Origin: Rhodobacteraceae bacterium M385
GTDB taxonomy: Bacteria; Pseudomonadota; Alphaproteobacteria; Rhodobacterales; Rhodobacteraceae
Assembly (NCBI GenBank): GCA_025141835.1
Contig: CP081102.1
Location: forward strand, 620,001 to 684,000
DNA: 64,000 nucleotides
Direction of reading: 5' to 3'
Below are positions 41,680 to 50,255 of this stretch, piece after piece; position 1 is the first letter of the stretch; each line of letters starts with the position of its first letter. The notes below the pieces were generated by a model that saw only the letters and a program-made list of their open reading frames with translations, was not told the DNA's origin and ran no database searches. A program made the position numbers and the translations under genes.

Positions 41680-42708
41680 TTGGCAATCAACACGCTGCCT
41701 CCTGCGGACCCGTCCAGCGCCCCCACTGTTGCCCCCGAATCCCTCGAACAGGTTGTCGAGTTTTCCAATAATCGGCTGCTTATTGAGCTTTGCGGAGAGT
41801 ATGACCGCAATCTGGCGCAGCTCGAGCAATTGCTTTCAGTACAGATCAACCGCCGCGGCAATCTGCTGGCGATCCTTGGCGAAGCGCGCGTTCGGGCGGC
41901 TACGATTCTGGAGGGGCTCTATGCCCGTCTTGAGCAGGGTAAAGAGGTGGAGCCCGGCGATATCGATGCCGCCGTGCGAATGGACGGATCCTCAAGCGGT
42001 ACCGGCGTGCGCGATGGCGACCAGATCGAGATGTTCAAAGGCGGCACGCTGGAAATCGGCACCCGTAAGAAAACGGTAGAGCCGCGTACCCAAGCGCAGC
42101 AGGATTACGTTCGCGCGCTGTATGGTAATGAACTGGCCTTCGGCATCGGTCCGGCGGGCACCGGCAAGACCTATATCGCTGTCGCGGTCGCCGTGAACCA
42201 GATGATGAGCGGCCATGTGGACAAGATCATTCTTTCACGTCCGGCGGTCGAGGCGGGCGAACGGCTCGGCTTTCTGCCCGGTGACATGAAGGACAAGGTC
42301 GATCCCTACATGCAGCCGCTTTACGACGCGCTGAACGACTTTCTTCCCGGCAAACAATTGGCCAAGTTGATGGAGGAAAAGACCATCGAAATCGCGCCCT
42401 TGGCCTTCATGCGCGGGCGTACCCTGTCCAATGCCTACGTGGTGCTGGATGAGGCGCAGAATGCGACTTCGATGCAGATGAAGATGTTCCTGACCCGTTT
42501 GGGGCAGGGGAGCCGTATGGTCATCACCGGCGACCGCACGCAGGTGGATTTGCCGCGTGGCGTCACCAGTGGCCTTTCCGATGCAGAGCGCATCTTGAAG
42601 GACGTGCCGGGCATCAGCTTTAACTACTTCACCGCAAAAGATGTCGTGCGCCACCACATGGTCGCCAAGATCATCCAAGCGTACGACAAAGACGGCCCTG
42701 TGGGTTAA
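41680..42708 (+). CDS. phoH: PhoH-family ATPase
   Basis: 342 residues. Walker A is near residue 157 (GPAGTGKTYIAVA), Walker B is YVVLDEAQNATSMQMKMF, and SRMVITGDRTQVDLP follows. I start at a TTG (MAINTLPP) with CCGGAG seven bases upstream; the frame is open to 41521 but the upstream part includes hairpins and has no PhoH resemblance. PhoH proteins near ybeY are thought to act in RNA metabolism. Confidence 0.92.
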   Translation: MAINTLPPADPSSAPTVAPESLEQVVEFSNNRLLIELCGEYDRNLAQLEQLLSVQINRRGNLLAILGEARVRAATILEGLYARLEQGKEVEPGDIDAAVRMDGSSSGTGVRDGDQIEMFKGGTLEIGTRKKTVEPRTQAQQDYVRALYGNELAFGIGPAGTGKTYIAVAVAVNQMMSGHVDKIILSRPAVEAGERLGFLPGDMKDKVDPYMQPLYDALNDFLPGKQLAKLMEEKTIEIAPLAFMRGRTLSNAYVVLDEAQNATSMQMKMFLTRLGQGSRMVITGDRTQVDLPRGVTSGLSDAERILKDVPGISFNYFTAKDVVRHHMVAKIIQAYDKDGPVG

Positions 42709-42756
42709 GGCGGGCAGCAATTGACGGGCGACCCGCGAGGGTGCAAGGGGCGGGGT

Positions 42757-43254
42757 ATGGAGATTGATATCCTTATCGAGGCGCCCGCTTGGGACGCGCT
42801 GGACCTAGCTCAGATGACCAAGGCGGCGGTGGAGGCATCCCTTGCCACCCTCGGCCTGACGTCGCGGTTTTATGAGCTGTCATTGATGGCCTGCGATGAC
42901 GCCCGGATTGCCGAGCTGAACACCGAGTTTAGGGGCAAGCCCACGCCGACAAACGTGCTGTCCTGGCCCGCCGAGGACCGCGCACCAAATACGCCCGGAA
43001 AAATGCCCGCTTTGCCGCTGCCCGACCCCAATGGCATGCCTGAAGAGTTGGGTGATATCGCACTGGCGTTTGAAACCTGTGCCCGTGAGGCGGATGAAGG
43101 CGGCAAACCGCTCGCCCACCATGTGAGCCATTTGATTGTGCATGGGCTGCTGCATTGCCTTGGTTTTGACCATGAAACCGATGCAGATGCGGCACTTATG
43201 GAGGGGTTTGAAACGCAGATACTTGCAACCTTGGGGGTGCCTGACCCATATTAG
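42757..43254 (+). CDS. ybeY: Endoribonuclease YbeY
   Basis: 165 residues. The zinc-binding motif H-x3-H-x5-H is HGLLHCLGFDH (His129, His133, His139), preceded by the family segments LNTEFRGKPTPTNVLSWP and LGDIALAFETC. YbeY takes part in 16S rRNA 3' maturation and ribosome quality control. I start at MEIDILIEA, after AAGGGG. It follows phoH by 48 bases. Confidence 0.95.
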   Translation: MEIDILIEAPAWDALDLAQMTKAAVEASLATLGLTSRFYELSLMACDDARIAELNTEFRGKPTPTNVLSWPAEDRAPNTPGKMPALPLPDPNGMPEELGDIALAFETCAREADEGGKPLAHHVSHLIVHGLLHCLGFDHETDADAALMEGFETQILATLGVPDPY

Positions 43255-43261
43255 GGCGGCA

Positions 43262-43286
43262 CGGGCAATTTTGGCCCGGTTTTTTT
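43262..43286 (+). terminator. Possible intra-operon terminator between ybeY and the CBS gene
   Basis: CGGGC and GCCCG around AATTTTG, followed by seven T residues, immediately ahead of the AAAGGAG of the next gene. Confidence 0.6.
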
Positions 43287-43299
43287 GCGGAAAGGAGCC

Positions 43300-44196
43300 A
43301 TGAGCTCAAATCCTGATCCGTCGTCTGCGGCGGCGCATGGCGCGCTGCTCGACGATGAAGATAGCCCGGCCCAGAGGCCCGGCTTTTTTGCCCGTATTTT
43401 TGGTGCCGATGCTTCGGGCCCTGTTCCCGAACGTGACCCGTCCAACGGCACCGCTCCCCCTCCTCATACCTTCGGCCCAAGGCTTCCCGGTATCCTGAAC
43501 CTGCGTCAGATGCGGGTGGAGGATGTTGCGATTCCTCGGGCCGAGATCACCTCGGTTGCCAGCGATACGGACCTGCCCGATCTGGTGCAGGTATTTCGGG
43601 ATAGCGGCCTGACACGCTTGCCGGTCTACGATGGCACCTTGGACGAGCCGATTGGCCTTGTGCACCTCAAGGACATCGCGTTGCAGCATGGGTTCAACGG
43701 CGGGGCCAAGGATTTCGTGCTGTCCGAGAGCCTGCGCCCGGTGCTTTACGTGCCGCCGTCGATGCCTATTGGCGTTTTGCTGACCAAGATGCAGGCGGAC
43801 CGCATCCACATGGCGTTGGTGATTGATGAATATGGCGGCGTAGACGGCTTGCTGACCATCGAAGACCTGATCGAACAGGTCATTGGTGAGATCGAGGACG
43901 AACACGACATTGAGGAAGCGCAGCCTTGGGTCCGCGAGGAAGACGGCGCGTTTCTGGCGCTGGCCCGTGCTCCATTGGATGAATTCGAGTCCGAGATCGG
44001 TGTCGATCTAGTGGATGAGGAGGAAGAGGAAGAAGTCGATTCCCTCGGTGGATTGGTCTTCCTTTTGACGGGCCGTGTGCCCGCACGGGGCGAAGTTGTC
44101 CCGCATCCCTCGGGCGTGGAATTCGAAGTGATCGACGCCGATCCCCGCCGGATCAAACGCCTGCGCGTGCGCCTTCCGGCAGAGGCTGCCGAGTGA
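43300..44196 (+). CDS. CorC/TlyC-like CBS-domain protein
   Basis: 298 residues, without the N-terminal DUF21 membrane domain, as in E. coli CorC (YbeX). A CBS pair spans about residues 70-195 (MRVEDVAIPRAEITSV, RLPVYDGTLDEPIGLVHLKD, MALVIDEYGGVDGLLTIEDL). The CorC_HlyC transporter-associated domain is at the C-terminus (SLGGLVFLLTGRVPARGEVV). An acidic run DEEEEEEVD lies between. It probably has a role in magnesium or cobalt homeostasis. Its stop overlaps the lnt start. Confidence 0.92.
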   Translation: MSSNPDPSSAAAHGALLDDEDSPAQRPGFFARIFGADASGPVPERDPSNGTAPPPHTFGPRLPGILNLRQMRVEDVAIPRAEITSVASDTDLPDLVQVFRDSGLTRLPVYDGTLDEPIGLVHLKDIALQHGFNGGAKDFVLSESLRPVLYVPPSMPIGVLLTKMQADRIHMALVIDEYGGVDGLLTIEDLIEQVIGEIEDEHDIEEAQPWVREEDGAFLALARAPLDEFESEIGVDLVDEEEEEEVDSLGGLVFLLTGRVPARGEVVPHPSGVEFEVIDADPRRIKRLRVRLPAEAAE

Positions 44197-45704
44197 TCTT
44201 ACCACAAGGGCGTTGGCGGGGCCGTTGGCAGGTGCTGGCGCTGGCGTTTCTTTCTGGCGCCATCGCGGCGTTGGCGTTGGCGCCGTTCAATCTGTGGTTC
44301 GTGATTTTTCCGACCTTTGCGGTGGTAGCGACCCTGATCGTTACGGCCCCTTCCCCGCGAAAGGCGGCATGGCGGGCGTGGTCGGCCGGGGCCGGGTGGT
44401 TCGCCCTGTCAGTGCATTGGATCGTGCAGCCATTCTTCGTGGACCCATTGGCGACAGGTTGGATGGCCCCCTTTGCGCTCGTCCTTCTGGCGGGCGGTTT
44501 GGCGTTGTTCTGGGGCCTTGCAGGATGGCTTTCTGCGCGGATTTGTTCCGGCCCGGTCAGGGCGCTGGCCTTCGCGGGTTTGCTCACCTTGACGGAAGCA
44601 CTGCGGGGCCGGGTGTTCACCGGCCTGCCCTGGGCGGAGCCGGGCCACGGGTTGATCGGAAGCGAGGCGCTGGCCCTGTCGGCCTTTATTGGCCCCTATG
44701 GTCTGACGCTTGTTGTGCTGATCCTTTCTGCGGGCACTGCGGCGCTGTTCATGGCCGACTATCGGCGCTGGTCTTTGGTTCCCGTAGCCATCGGCCTCGC
44801 CCTTGGGTTGATCCCTCTGGCCCCTCCCGCGCCCGAGCCTGCCGCGGATGCCCCCGTGGTGCGTGTCGTGCAAATCAACGCGCCCCAGCACCTGAAGTGG
44901 CGCCGCGACATGATCCCTGTGTTCTTTGATCGCGGTCTTACCTTGTCGGCTCAGGCGGCTGGTCCCCTTGGCGCGCCGGACCTCATTATCTGGCCGGAAA
45001 CCAGCCTACCGACCTTGTTGGGCCGATCCGAGGATGCCCGCGCCCGCATTGCTGAGGCGGCCGGTGAGGCCGAGCTCTTGATCGGCGGTCAGCGATACGC
45101 AGGCGATGAGCCGCGCAATATGTTGGCGCATCTGGGCGCATCTGGGATGGTTATCAGCGTCTACGACAAGCACCACCTTGTGCCCTTTGGCGAATATCTG
45201 CCGCTTCGGGCGCTGGCTGAACGGCTTGGCCTTCGGGGGGTGGCACAGCAGTTATCAGGCGGATATCGCCCCGGTGTTGGTCCCGCGCTTATGGACCTTG
45301 GCCCCTTTGGGCAAGTCTTCCCGATGATATGTTATGAGGCGATATTCCCCCGCTACATCCATGCAGTCGAGCGGCCTGATTGGATGGTACAGGTCACCAA
45401 TGACGCGTGGTTCGGCAGTTTTTCCATGCCCTATCAACACCTTGCCTTGGCGCGTCTGCGGGCGGCTGAACAGGGGCTGCCGTTGATCCGGGCGGCGAAT
45501 ACGGGCGTTTCCGCCGTAATCGACGCCCGTGGCGCTGTGGTGCAGTCCTTGCCGATGGACAGCCAAGGGGTGCTGGACGCACGCTTGCCGCCGGCGCTGC
45601 CGCTCACGCTCTATTCCCGCACGGGCGACATACCGGCACTTCTGATTGCGATATTTGTCACAGGCGCTGCCCTTGTTGCCGTGCGTCGTCGCAGCCCCCA
45701 TTGA
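44193..45704 (+). CDS. lnt: Apolipoprotein N-acyltransferase Lnt
   Basis: 503 residues, GTG start overlapping the upstream gene. Several N-terminal membrane helices (LALAFLSGAIAALALAPF onward) precede a periplasmic nitrilase domain with the Glu-Lys-Cys triad: Glu269 in IIWPETSLP, Lys326 in YDKHHLVPFGEYLP and Cys380 in FPMICYEAIFP. It adds the third acyl chain to lipoproteins in the inner membrane. Confidence 0.97.
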   Translation: MILPQGRWRGRWQVLALAFLSGAIAALALAPFNLWFVIFPTFAVVATLIVTAPSPRKAAWRAWSAGAGWFALSVHWIVQPFFVDPLATGWMAPFALVLLAGGLALFWGLAGWLSARICSGPVRALAFAGLLTLTEALRGRVFTGLPWAEPGHGLIGSEALALSAFIGPYGLTLVVLILSAGTAALFMADYRRWSLVPVAIGLALGLIPLAPPAPEPAADAPVVRVVQINAPQHLKWRRDMIPVFFDRGLTLSAQAAGPLGAPDLIIWPETSLPTLLGRSEDARARIAEAAGEAELLIGGQRYAGDEPRNMLAHLGASGMVISVYDKHHLVPFGEYLPLRALAERLGLRGVAQQLSGGYRPGVGPALMDLGPFGQVFPMICYEAIFPRYIHAVERPDWMVQVTNDAWFGSFSMPYQHLALARLRAAEQGLPLIRAANTGVSAVIDARGAVVQSLPMDSQGVLDARLPPALPLTLYSRTGDIPALLIAIFVTGAALVAVRRRSPH

Positions 45705-45737
45705 TTGGCGCAACAAAGGGGCGTAAGCGGCATGAAC

Positions 45738-45782
45738 TTCCCCACAACGGCTTCCTGGCGTGGGGCAATTTTTAATGGAGCA
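45738..45782 (+). ncRNA. SAM/SAH riboswitch upstream of metK
   Basis: CCCCAC (45740-45745) and GTGGGG (45760-45765) close a stem over AACGGCTTCCTGGC, and a short A/T linker then leads to AATGGAGCA (45774-45782). The loop GGCTTCC can pair with TGGAGC to make the H-type pseudoknot of the SAM/SAH class, hiding the GGAG ribosome-binding site eight bases before the metK ATG. The sequence agrees closely with the published consensus as I remember it. Confidence 0.9.
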
Positions 45783-45788
45783 CTCCCC

Positions 45789-46970
45789 ATGGCACGTGAT
45801 AACTACCTGTTCACTTCGGAATCTGTTTCCGAGGGGCACCCGGATAAAGTCTGCGACCGGATTTCCGACGCGATCCTTGACGCCTTCCTGTCGGAAGAGC
45901 CCGAAGCGCGTGTAGCGTGCGAGACCTTTGCGACCACCAACCGCGTGGTTATTGGCGGCGAAGTGGGGTTGAACGATCAGGACAAGCTGCATGAATACAT
46001 GGGCAAAGTGGACCCGATCGTGCGGGCTTGCATCAAAGATATCGGCTACGAGCAGGACAAGTTTCACCACGAGACGGTAGAAATCACCAACCTGCTGCAC
46101 GAACAATCGGCCCATATCGCCCAAGGCGTCGATGCGGCGGCTGACAAGGAAGAAGGCGCAGGCGACCAAGGGATCATGTTCGGCTTTGCCGTGGCTGAAA
46201 CGCCGGAACTGATGCCCGCCCCAATCCACTACGCCCATGCGATTCTGAAGAAACTGGCCGAGGTGCGCAAATCCGGCGAACAAGCAGTGCTTGGTCCCGA
46301 TGCGAAGTCTCAGCTTTCGGTACGGTATGAAGACGGCAAGCCGGTTGGCGTGTCCTCCATCGTTTTGTCCACGCAACATCTGGACGAGTCGCTGTCCTCT
46401 GCCGATGTCCGCGCCATTGTAGAGCCCTACATTCGCGGTGAATTGCCCGATGGTTGGATTTCTGCCGATACGGAATGGCACGTGAACCCGACGGGCAAAT
46501 TTGTGATCGGCGGGCCCGATGGCGATGCAGGTCTGACGGGCCGCAAGATCATCGTGGACACATACGGCGGTGCGGCACCCCACGGGGGCGGCGCGTTTTC
46601 GGGCAAAGACCCGACGAAAGTGGACCGCTCGGCGGCCTATGCCTCGCGCTATCTGGCGAAGAACGTGGTGGCGGCAGGCTTGGCGCATCGCTGCACGATC
46701 CAGCTGAGCTATGCCATTGGCGTGGCCAAGCCGCTGTCGATCTATTGCGACACCCATCAGACGGGCCATGTGCATGAATCCGAGATCGAGCGGGCCTTGG
46801 GCCGGGTCATGGACCTGACCCCACGCGGCATCCGCACCCATCTGGGCATGAACCGCCCAATTTATGCGCGCACCGCCGCTTACGGCCACTTTGGCCGCGC
46901 CCCAGAGGCCGATGGCGGTTTCTCGTGGGAGAAAACGGATTTGGCCGACGCGATCAAGGCGGCGCTGTAA
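45789..46970 (+). CDS. metK: S-adenosylmethionine synthetase
   Basis: 393 residues. It makes SAM from methionine and ATP. Signatures are SEGHPDKVCDRISDAILD, the second-metal glutamate region GEVGLNDQD and the P-loop block GGAAPHGGGAFSGKDPTKVD. I start at MARDNYLFTS, just after the riboswitch; the open frame upstream is the riboswitch itself. Expected control is repression of translation when SAM or SAH is high. Confidence 0.98.
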   Translation: MARDNYLFTSESVSEGHPDKVCDRISDAILDAFLSEEPEARVACETFATTNRVVIGGEVGLNDQDKLHEYMGKVDPIVRACIKDIGYEQDKFHHETVEITNLLHEQSAHIAQGVDAAADKEEGAGDQGIMFGFAVAETPELMPAPIHYAHAILKKLAEVRKSGEQAVLGPDAKSQLSVRYEDGKPVGVSSIVLSTQHLDESLSSADVRAIVEPYIRGELPDGWISADTEWHVNPTGKFVIGGPDGDAGLTGRKIIVDTYGGAAPHGGGAFSGKDPTKVDRSAAYASRYLAKNVVAAGLAHRCTIQLSYAIGVAKPLSIYCDTHQTGHVHESEIERALGRVMDLTPRGIRTHLGMNRPIYARTAAYGHFGRAPEADGGFSWEKTDLADAIKAAL

Positions 46971-46972
46971 GT

Positions 46973-47449
46973 ATGACGAAATCACTGCTCTATTACGTCT
47001 TCCGCTTCATCGTGTCGGTGATCGGCATGGGGGCGCTTTTATTCGGTGTGGCCTATCTGCTGTCGCGGTTCGCACCGGATTTGGCGGAGACTTTGTTGAC
47101 CGGACCGGCAATGTTCGGGGCGAGTACCTCGATCTTTGTCGTGCCGCCGTTTCAGGTAGGGCAGAGCTTTTTTCGCCATGAAGGCCGCGCCATGTCCGGT
47201 GGTGAAGGCTGGGGGCTGGCCGCGATATGTTCCCTGATCTTCACCGGGGCGGTGATGGCCGGCGCTTATCTGAGCCTCTCTCGCAATACAGTGGCATGGG
47301 AAAGGCTTCTGGATGAGAACGGCGATGATCTGCTTCTCGCCTTGATACCATTTGTGGGTCTTGCCGTCGTGTTGATGCTGCTTTTCAAACTGTTCTTCTG
47401 GGCCGCGATCCGAGGCCAGATGAAACGCGCGGCGAAGGTAGCTGAGTGA
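46973..47449 (+). CDS. Small membrane protein, possibly ABZJ_00895 family
   Basis: 158 residues with about four membrane helices (FRFIVSVIGMGALLFGVAYLL; GASTSIFVVPPFQVGQSF; LAAICSLIFTGAVMAGAYLSL; ALIPFVGLAVVLMLLFKLFFW). The FRHEGRAMSG-type loop between helices 2 and 3 resembles FALREARAMG of the next protein, so the two are probably distant paralogues. It starts two bases after the metK stop. Function unknown; family name from memory. Confidence 0.72.
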   Translation: MTKSLLYYVFRFIVSVIGMGALLFGVAYLLSRFAPDLAETLLTGPAMFGASTSIFVVPPFQVGQSFFRHEGRAMSGGEGWGLAAICSLIFTGAVMAGAYLSLSRNTVAWERLLDENGDDLLLALIPFVGLAVVLMLLFKLFFWAAIRGQMKRAAKVAE

Positions 47450-47931
47450 CACGGCAAGGAGCGCGCGGGTTGCATGTGCGCTATGGCGCGCGCCATGTGC
47501 TGGGGCTTTTCCTGTCTACGGTGGTGCTCATTATCTATATGTTCCTGGTCACATTGGCCGATGGATGGGGCTCGCGCTTTGGTAACGGTCTGGGTGGCGC
47601 GGTCTCGATACTGGTTTGGGCCAGCGTGCCGACCTTGGCCATTGGGCGCAGATTTGCGCTTCGCGAGGCGCGCGCCATGGGGTGGCGGGACGCCGTTTGG
47701 ATCGCATTACCGGCGACGGCGATCCTGAGCGTTTTCATTATCTGGGCCGGTTTGGGGATGCGCAGTGAACGCCCGGAAGATCGGCTAAGCGACGCGCAGT
47801 TCTGGGCGCTCCACCTGACTTATATCGCAGTGGCCTTCGCGTTTTTTGCGGTGGTGATGTGGGGGAGAGCGCGGATTGGGGCCAAAGGCTTGAGAAGCGC
47901 CGAGGATCAAGATACTCCGCCGCCATTATGA
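47446..47931 (+). CDS. Small membrane protein, paralogue of the preceding gene
   Basis: 161 residues, GTG start overlapping the previous stop by four bases. Four membrane helices (HVLGLFLSTVVLIIYMFLVTL; GAVSILVWASVPTLAIG; AVWIALPATAILSVFIIWAGL; LTYIAVAFAFFAVVMWG) and the loop GRRFALREARAMGWRDA follow the same plan as the preceding protein. Its end overlaps trmB by four bases, placing both membrane proteins in a metK-trmB transcript. Confidence 0.72.
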   Translation: MTRQGARGLHVRYGARHVLGLFLSTVVLIIYMFLVTLADGWGSRFGNGLGGAVSILVWASVPTLAIGRRFALREARAMGWRDAVWIALPATAILSVFIIWAGLGMRSERPEDRLSDAQFWALHLTYIAVAFAFFAVVMWGRARIGAKGLRSAEDQDTPPPL

Positions 47932-48635
47932 CAGAGCCTCACCCCAACCGCCCGCACCGCAACTTCTATGGCCGCCGCAAGGGCCATGACCTCCGAGATA
48001 GCCAAGAGCGGTATCTGGAAGAGGATTTGGCGCGCCTGTCGCCGGGCGCCGTTGATTGGGACGTGAACCCAGAACGCAAGGCGCTGGATTTGGGTCAGCG
48101 CTTTGGCGGTAAAGACGTGTGGCTAGAGGTCGGTTTCGGCGGAGGGGAGCATTTGGTGCATCAAGCCGCCAGCAATCCCGACGTCGCGATCATCGGTTGT
48201 GAGCCCTATATCAATGGCGTTGCCATGTTGCTTGGCAAGATCCGGGAAGCGGGGGTGGAGAACCTTGCGGTTTATCCGGGCGACGCTAGAGATTTGTTCG
48301 ATGTGCTGCCCGAGGCAAGCATAGCGAAAGCGTTTTTGCTTTACCCCGATCCCTGGCCCAAGGCCCGCCATCACCGACGCCGGTTTGTGACGCCAGAGCA
48401 TTTGGCGCCTTTGCACCGTGTGTTGAAGGGCGGCGCAGAGTTCCGCGTGGCGACTGACATCAAGGATTACGTGCGCCAGACCATGGAGGAAGTTCCAAAA
48501 GCGGGGTTTGAGTGGTTGGCGGAGAAGGCCGGGGATTGGCGGGAGCCGTGGGGGGATTGGATCTCTACACGGTACGAGCAGAAAGCCTTCCGAGAGGGGC
48601 GGGTGCCCCATTACATGACGTTCCGAAAGGTGTGA
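47928..48635 (+). CDS. trmB: tRNA (guanine-46-N7)-methyltransferase TrmB
   Basis: 235 residues. SAM-binding motif I is LEVGFGGGEHLVHQA, followed by the family marks GCEPYINGVAMLL, FLLYPDPWPKARHHRRRF and the C-terminal TRYEQKAFREGR. It makes m7G46 in tRNA variable loops and so uses the product of metK. I start at MTEPHPNRPHRNFYGRRKGH, overlapping the previous gene as TATGA. Confidence 0.96.
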   Translation: MTEPHPNRPHRNFYGRRKGHDLRDSQERYLEEDLARLSPGAVDWDVNPERKALDLGQRFGGKDVWLEVGFGGGEHLVHQAASNPDVAIIGCEPYINGVAMLLGKIREAGVENLAVYPGDARDLFDVLPEASIAKAFLLYPDPWPKARHHRRRFVTPEHLAPLHRVLKGGAEFRVATDIKDYVRQTMEEVPKAGFEWLAEKAGDWREPWGDWISTRYEQKAFREGRVPHYMTFRKV

Positions 48636-48639
48636 GGGC

Positions 48640-48713
48640 GGAAGGGGGCCAGCCCCCTGAGCACCTCCTGAAGGAGGCGCTGACCCCCGGAGGTGTATTT
48701 GCCAAGATGAAGG
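48640..48713 (+). repeat. Dispersed double-hairpin element, copy 5 (full-length)
   Basis: Hairpin 1 is GGGGGC-CA-GCCCCC (48644-48657). Hairpin 2 is AGC-CCTCCT...AGGAGG-GCT (48660-48681). ACCCCC then leads to the core GAGGTGTA-TTT-GCCAAGATGAAGG (48690-48713). It lies in the trmB-aroA gap, starting 5 bases after the trmB stop. Confidence 0.9.
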
Positions 48714-48802
48714 GGAGGCCTGGGGCGTGTGTCGTTTGGGGTGTGGACGAGGGGACGGGCCGGGTCTATCACCGCAGCGACCCTGAATGAGAGGCGCGTG
48801 AC

Positions 48803-50152
48803 ATGTCTGGACATGGTGATCCGAAACCGATGATGGCCCGAAAGGGCGGCGCTTTGACGGGCGTGGCAGAAGTGCCGGGCGATAAGTCAATTTCCCATCG
48901 GTCGCTGATTTTTGGTGCGATGGCTGTGGGCGAGACTCGGGTGACGGGTTTGCTTGAGGGCCAAGACGTGTTGGACACCGCCGCCGCGATGCGGGCGTTC
49001 GGGGCGGATGTGACCCGAGAGGATGACGGGACCTGGTCCATTCACGGGGTCGGCGTTGGTGGCTTTGCGGAGCCGGAAGATGTTTTGGATTGCGGCAACT
49101 CGGGCACCGGCGTGCGATTGTTGATGGGGGCGATGGCGACCTCGCCCATATCGGTGACGTTTACCGGGGATGCGTCGCTCCGGTCGCGGCCTATGGCGAG
49201 GGTGACGGACCCTTTGGCATTATTCGGCACAAAAGCCTATGGGCGGGCGCAGGGCCGTTTGCCGATGACCCTAGTGGGCGCCACCGATCCGATGCCGGTG
49301 CGATATGCGACGCCGGTGCCCTCGGCGCAGGTGAAATCCGCGGTGTTGCTGGCGGGTTTGAATGCCCCCGGCGAGACAATCGTGATCGAGGCAGAGGCCA
49401 CGCGCGACCATAGTGAGCGGATGCTGGCGGGTTTCGGCGCGGTGATCTCGACCGAAGTCACGGCGGAGGGGCGGGTCATCACCTTGCAGGGCCAGCCGGA
49501 ATTGAAGCCGCAAGTGATTGCGGTGCCCCGAGATCCAAGCTCTGCCGCGTTCCCGGTCTGCGCGGCATTGATTACGGAAGGCTCGGACGTGTTGGTGCCT
49601 AACATCGGCCTTAACCCGACCCGCGCAGGTCTTTTCGAGACGTTGCGGGATATGGGCGCGGACCTGACCTATGAGAACCCGCGCGAAGAGGGCGGGGAAC
49701 CTGTCGCCGATCTGAGGGCCAAGTTCTCGCCCAATATGAAGGGTATCGAAGTGCCGCCTGAGCGCGCGGCGAGCATGATTGACGAATATCCGATTCTATC
49801 CGTTGTTGCCGCCAATGCGGAAGGCGCGACTGTTATGCGTGGCGTGAAGGAATTGCGGGTGAAGGAGAGCGACCGGATTGCCGCCATGGCCGATGGGTTG
49901 CGCCTGAACGGGGTGACGGTGGAGGACGGCCCCGATTGGTGGATCGTTGAGGGGCGCGGCCCCGGCGGCGTCAAAGGCGGCGCAACGGTGGCCACTCATT
50001 TGGATCACCGGATTGCCATGTCGTTCCTTTGCGCGGGTTTTGCCAGCCAAGAGGGGATTACGATTGACGATTCAGGCCCGATCTTGACCTCGTTCCCGAT
50101 TTTTGAGCCGCTGATGGGCGCGCTCGGGGCAACTTTGGTGCCTGTCGCCTGA
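48803..50152 (+). CDS. aroA: 3-phosphoshikimate 1-carboxyvinyltransferase (EPSP synthase)
   Basis: 449 residues. It catalyses the sixth step of aromatic amino-acid synthesis. The substrate-binding opening is VPGDKSISHRS (Lys28), followed by LDCGNSGTGVRLLMG and the end loop RVKESDRIAAM. The motif TRDHSERM (Arg201-Glu205) and the opening resemble class II enzymes such as CP4. At the position where CP4 has Ala (Ala100), this protein keeps Gly101, like E. coli Gly96. It starts the common aroA-cmk-rpsA order. Confidence 0.97.
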   Translation: MSGHGDPKPMMARKGGALTGVAEVPGDKSISHRSLIFGAMAVGETRVTGLLEGQDVLDTAAAMRAFGADVTREDDGTWSIHGVGVGGFAEPEDVLDCGNSGTGVRLLMGAMATSPISVTFTGDASLRSRPMARVTDPLALFGTKAYGRAQGRLPMTLVGATDPMPVRYATPVPSAQVKSAVLLAGLNAPGETIVIEAEATRDHSERMLAGFGAVISTEVTAEGRVITLQGQPELKPQVIAVPRDPSSAAFPVCAALITEGSDVLVPNIGLNPTRAGLFETLRDMGADLTYENPREEGGEPVADLRAKFSPNMKGIEVPPERAASMIDEYPILSVVAANAEGATVMRGVKELRVKESDRIAAMADGLRLNGVTVEDGPDWWIVEGRGPGGVKGGATVATHLDHRIAMSFLCAGFASQEGITIDDSGPILTSFPIFEPLMGALGATLVPVA

Positions 50153-50255
50153 GCCGTCCTGCGAGGAGCGTAGCGAGGAGGGGCGCGGGCCCCAAACGCC
50201 GACTGGCGCGGGGCTGGAACTGCGCATAGGCTGCACCTAACAAGAGAGGTTCAGC

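Noticed and set aside
45255..46985. A 576-residue minus-strand frame opposite lnt and metK.
   Set aside because: It covers the antisense of two conserved genes and the riboswitch, and its composition is typical of a shadow frame.
48803..50152. Calling aroA a naturally glyphosate-tolerant enzyme.
   Set aside because: The residue decisive in CP4 is Gly here, so tolerance cannot be claimed from class II-like motifs.
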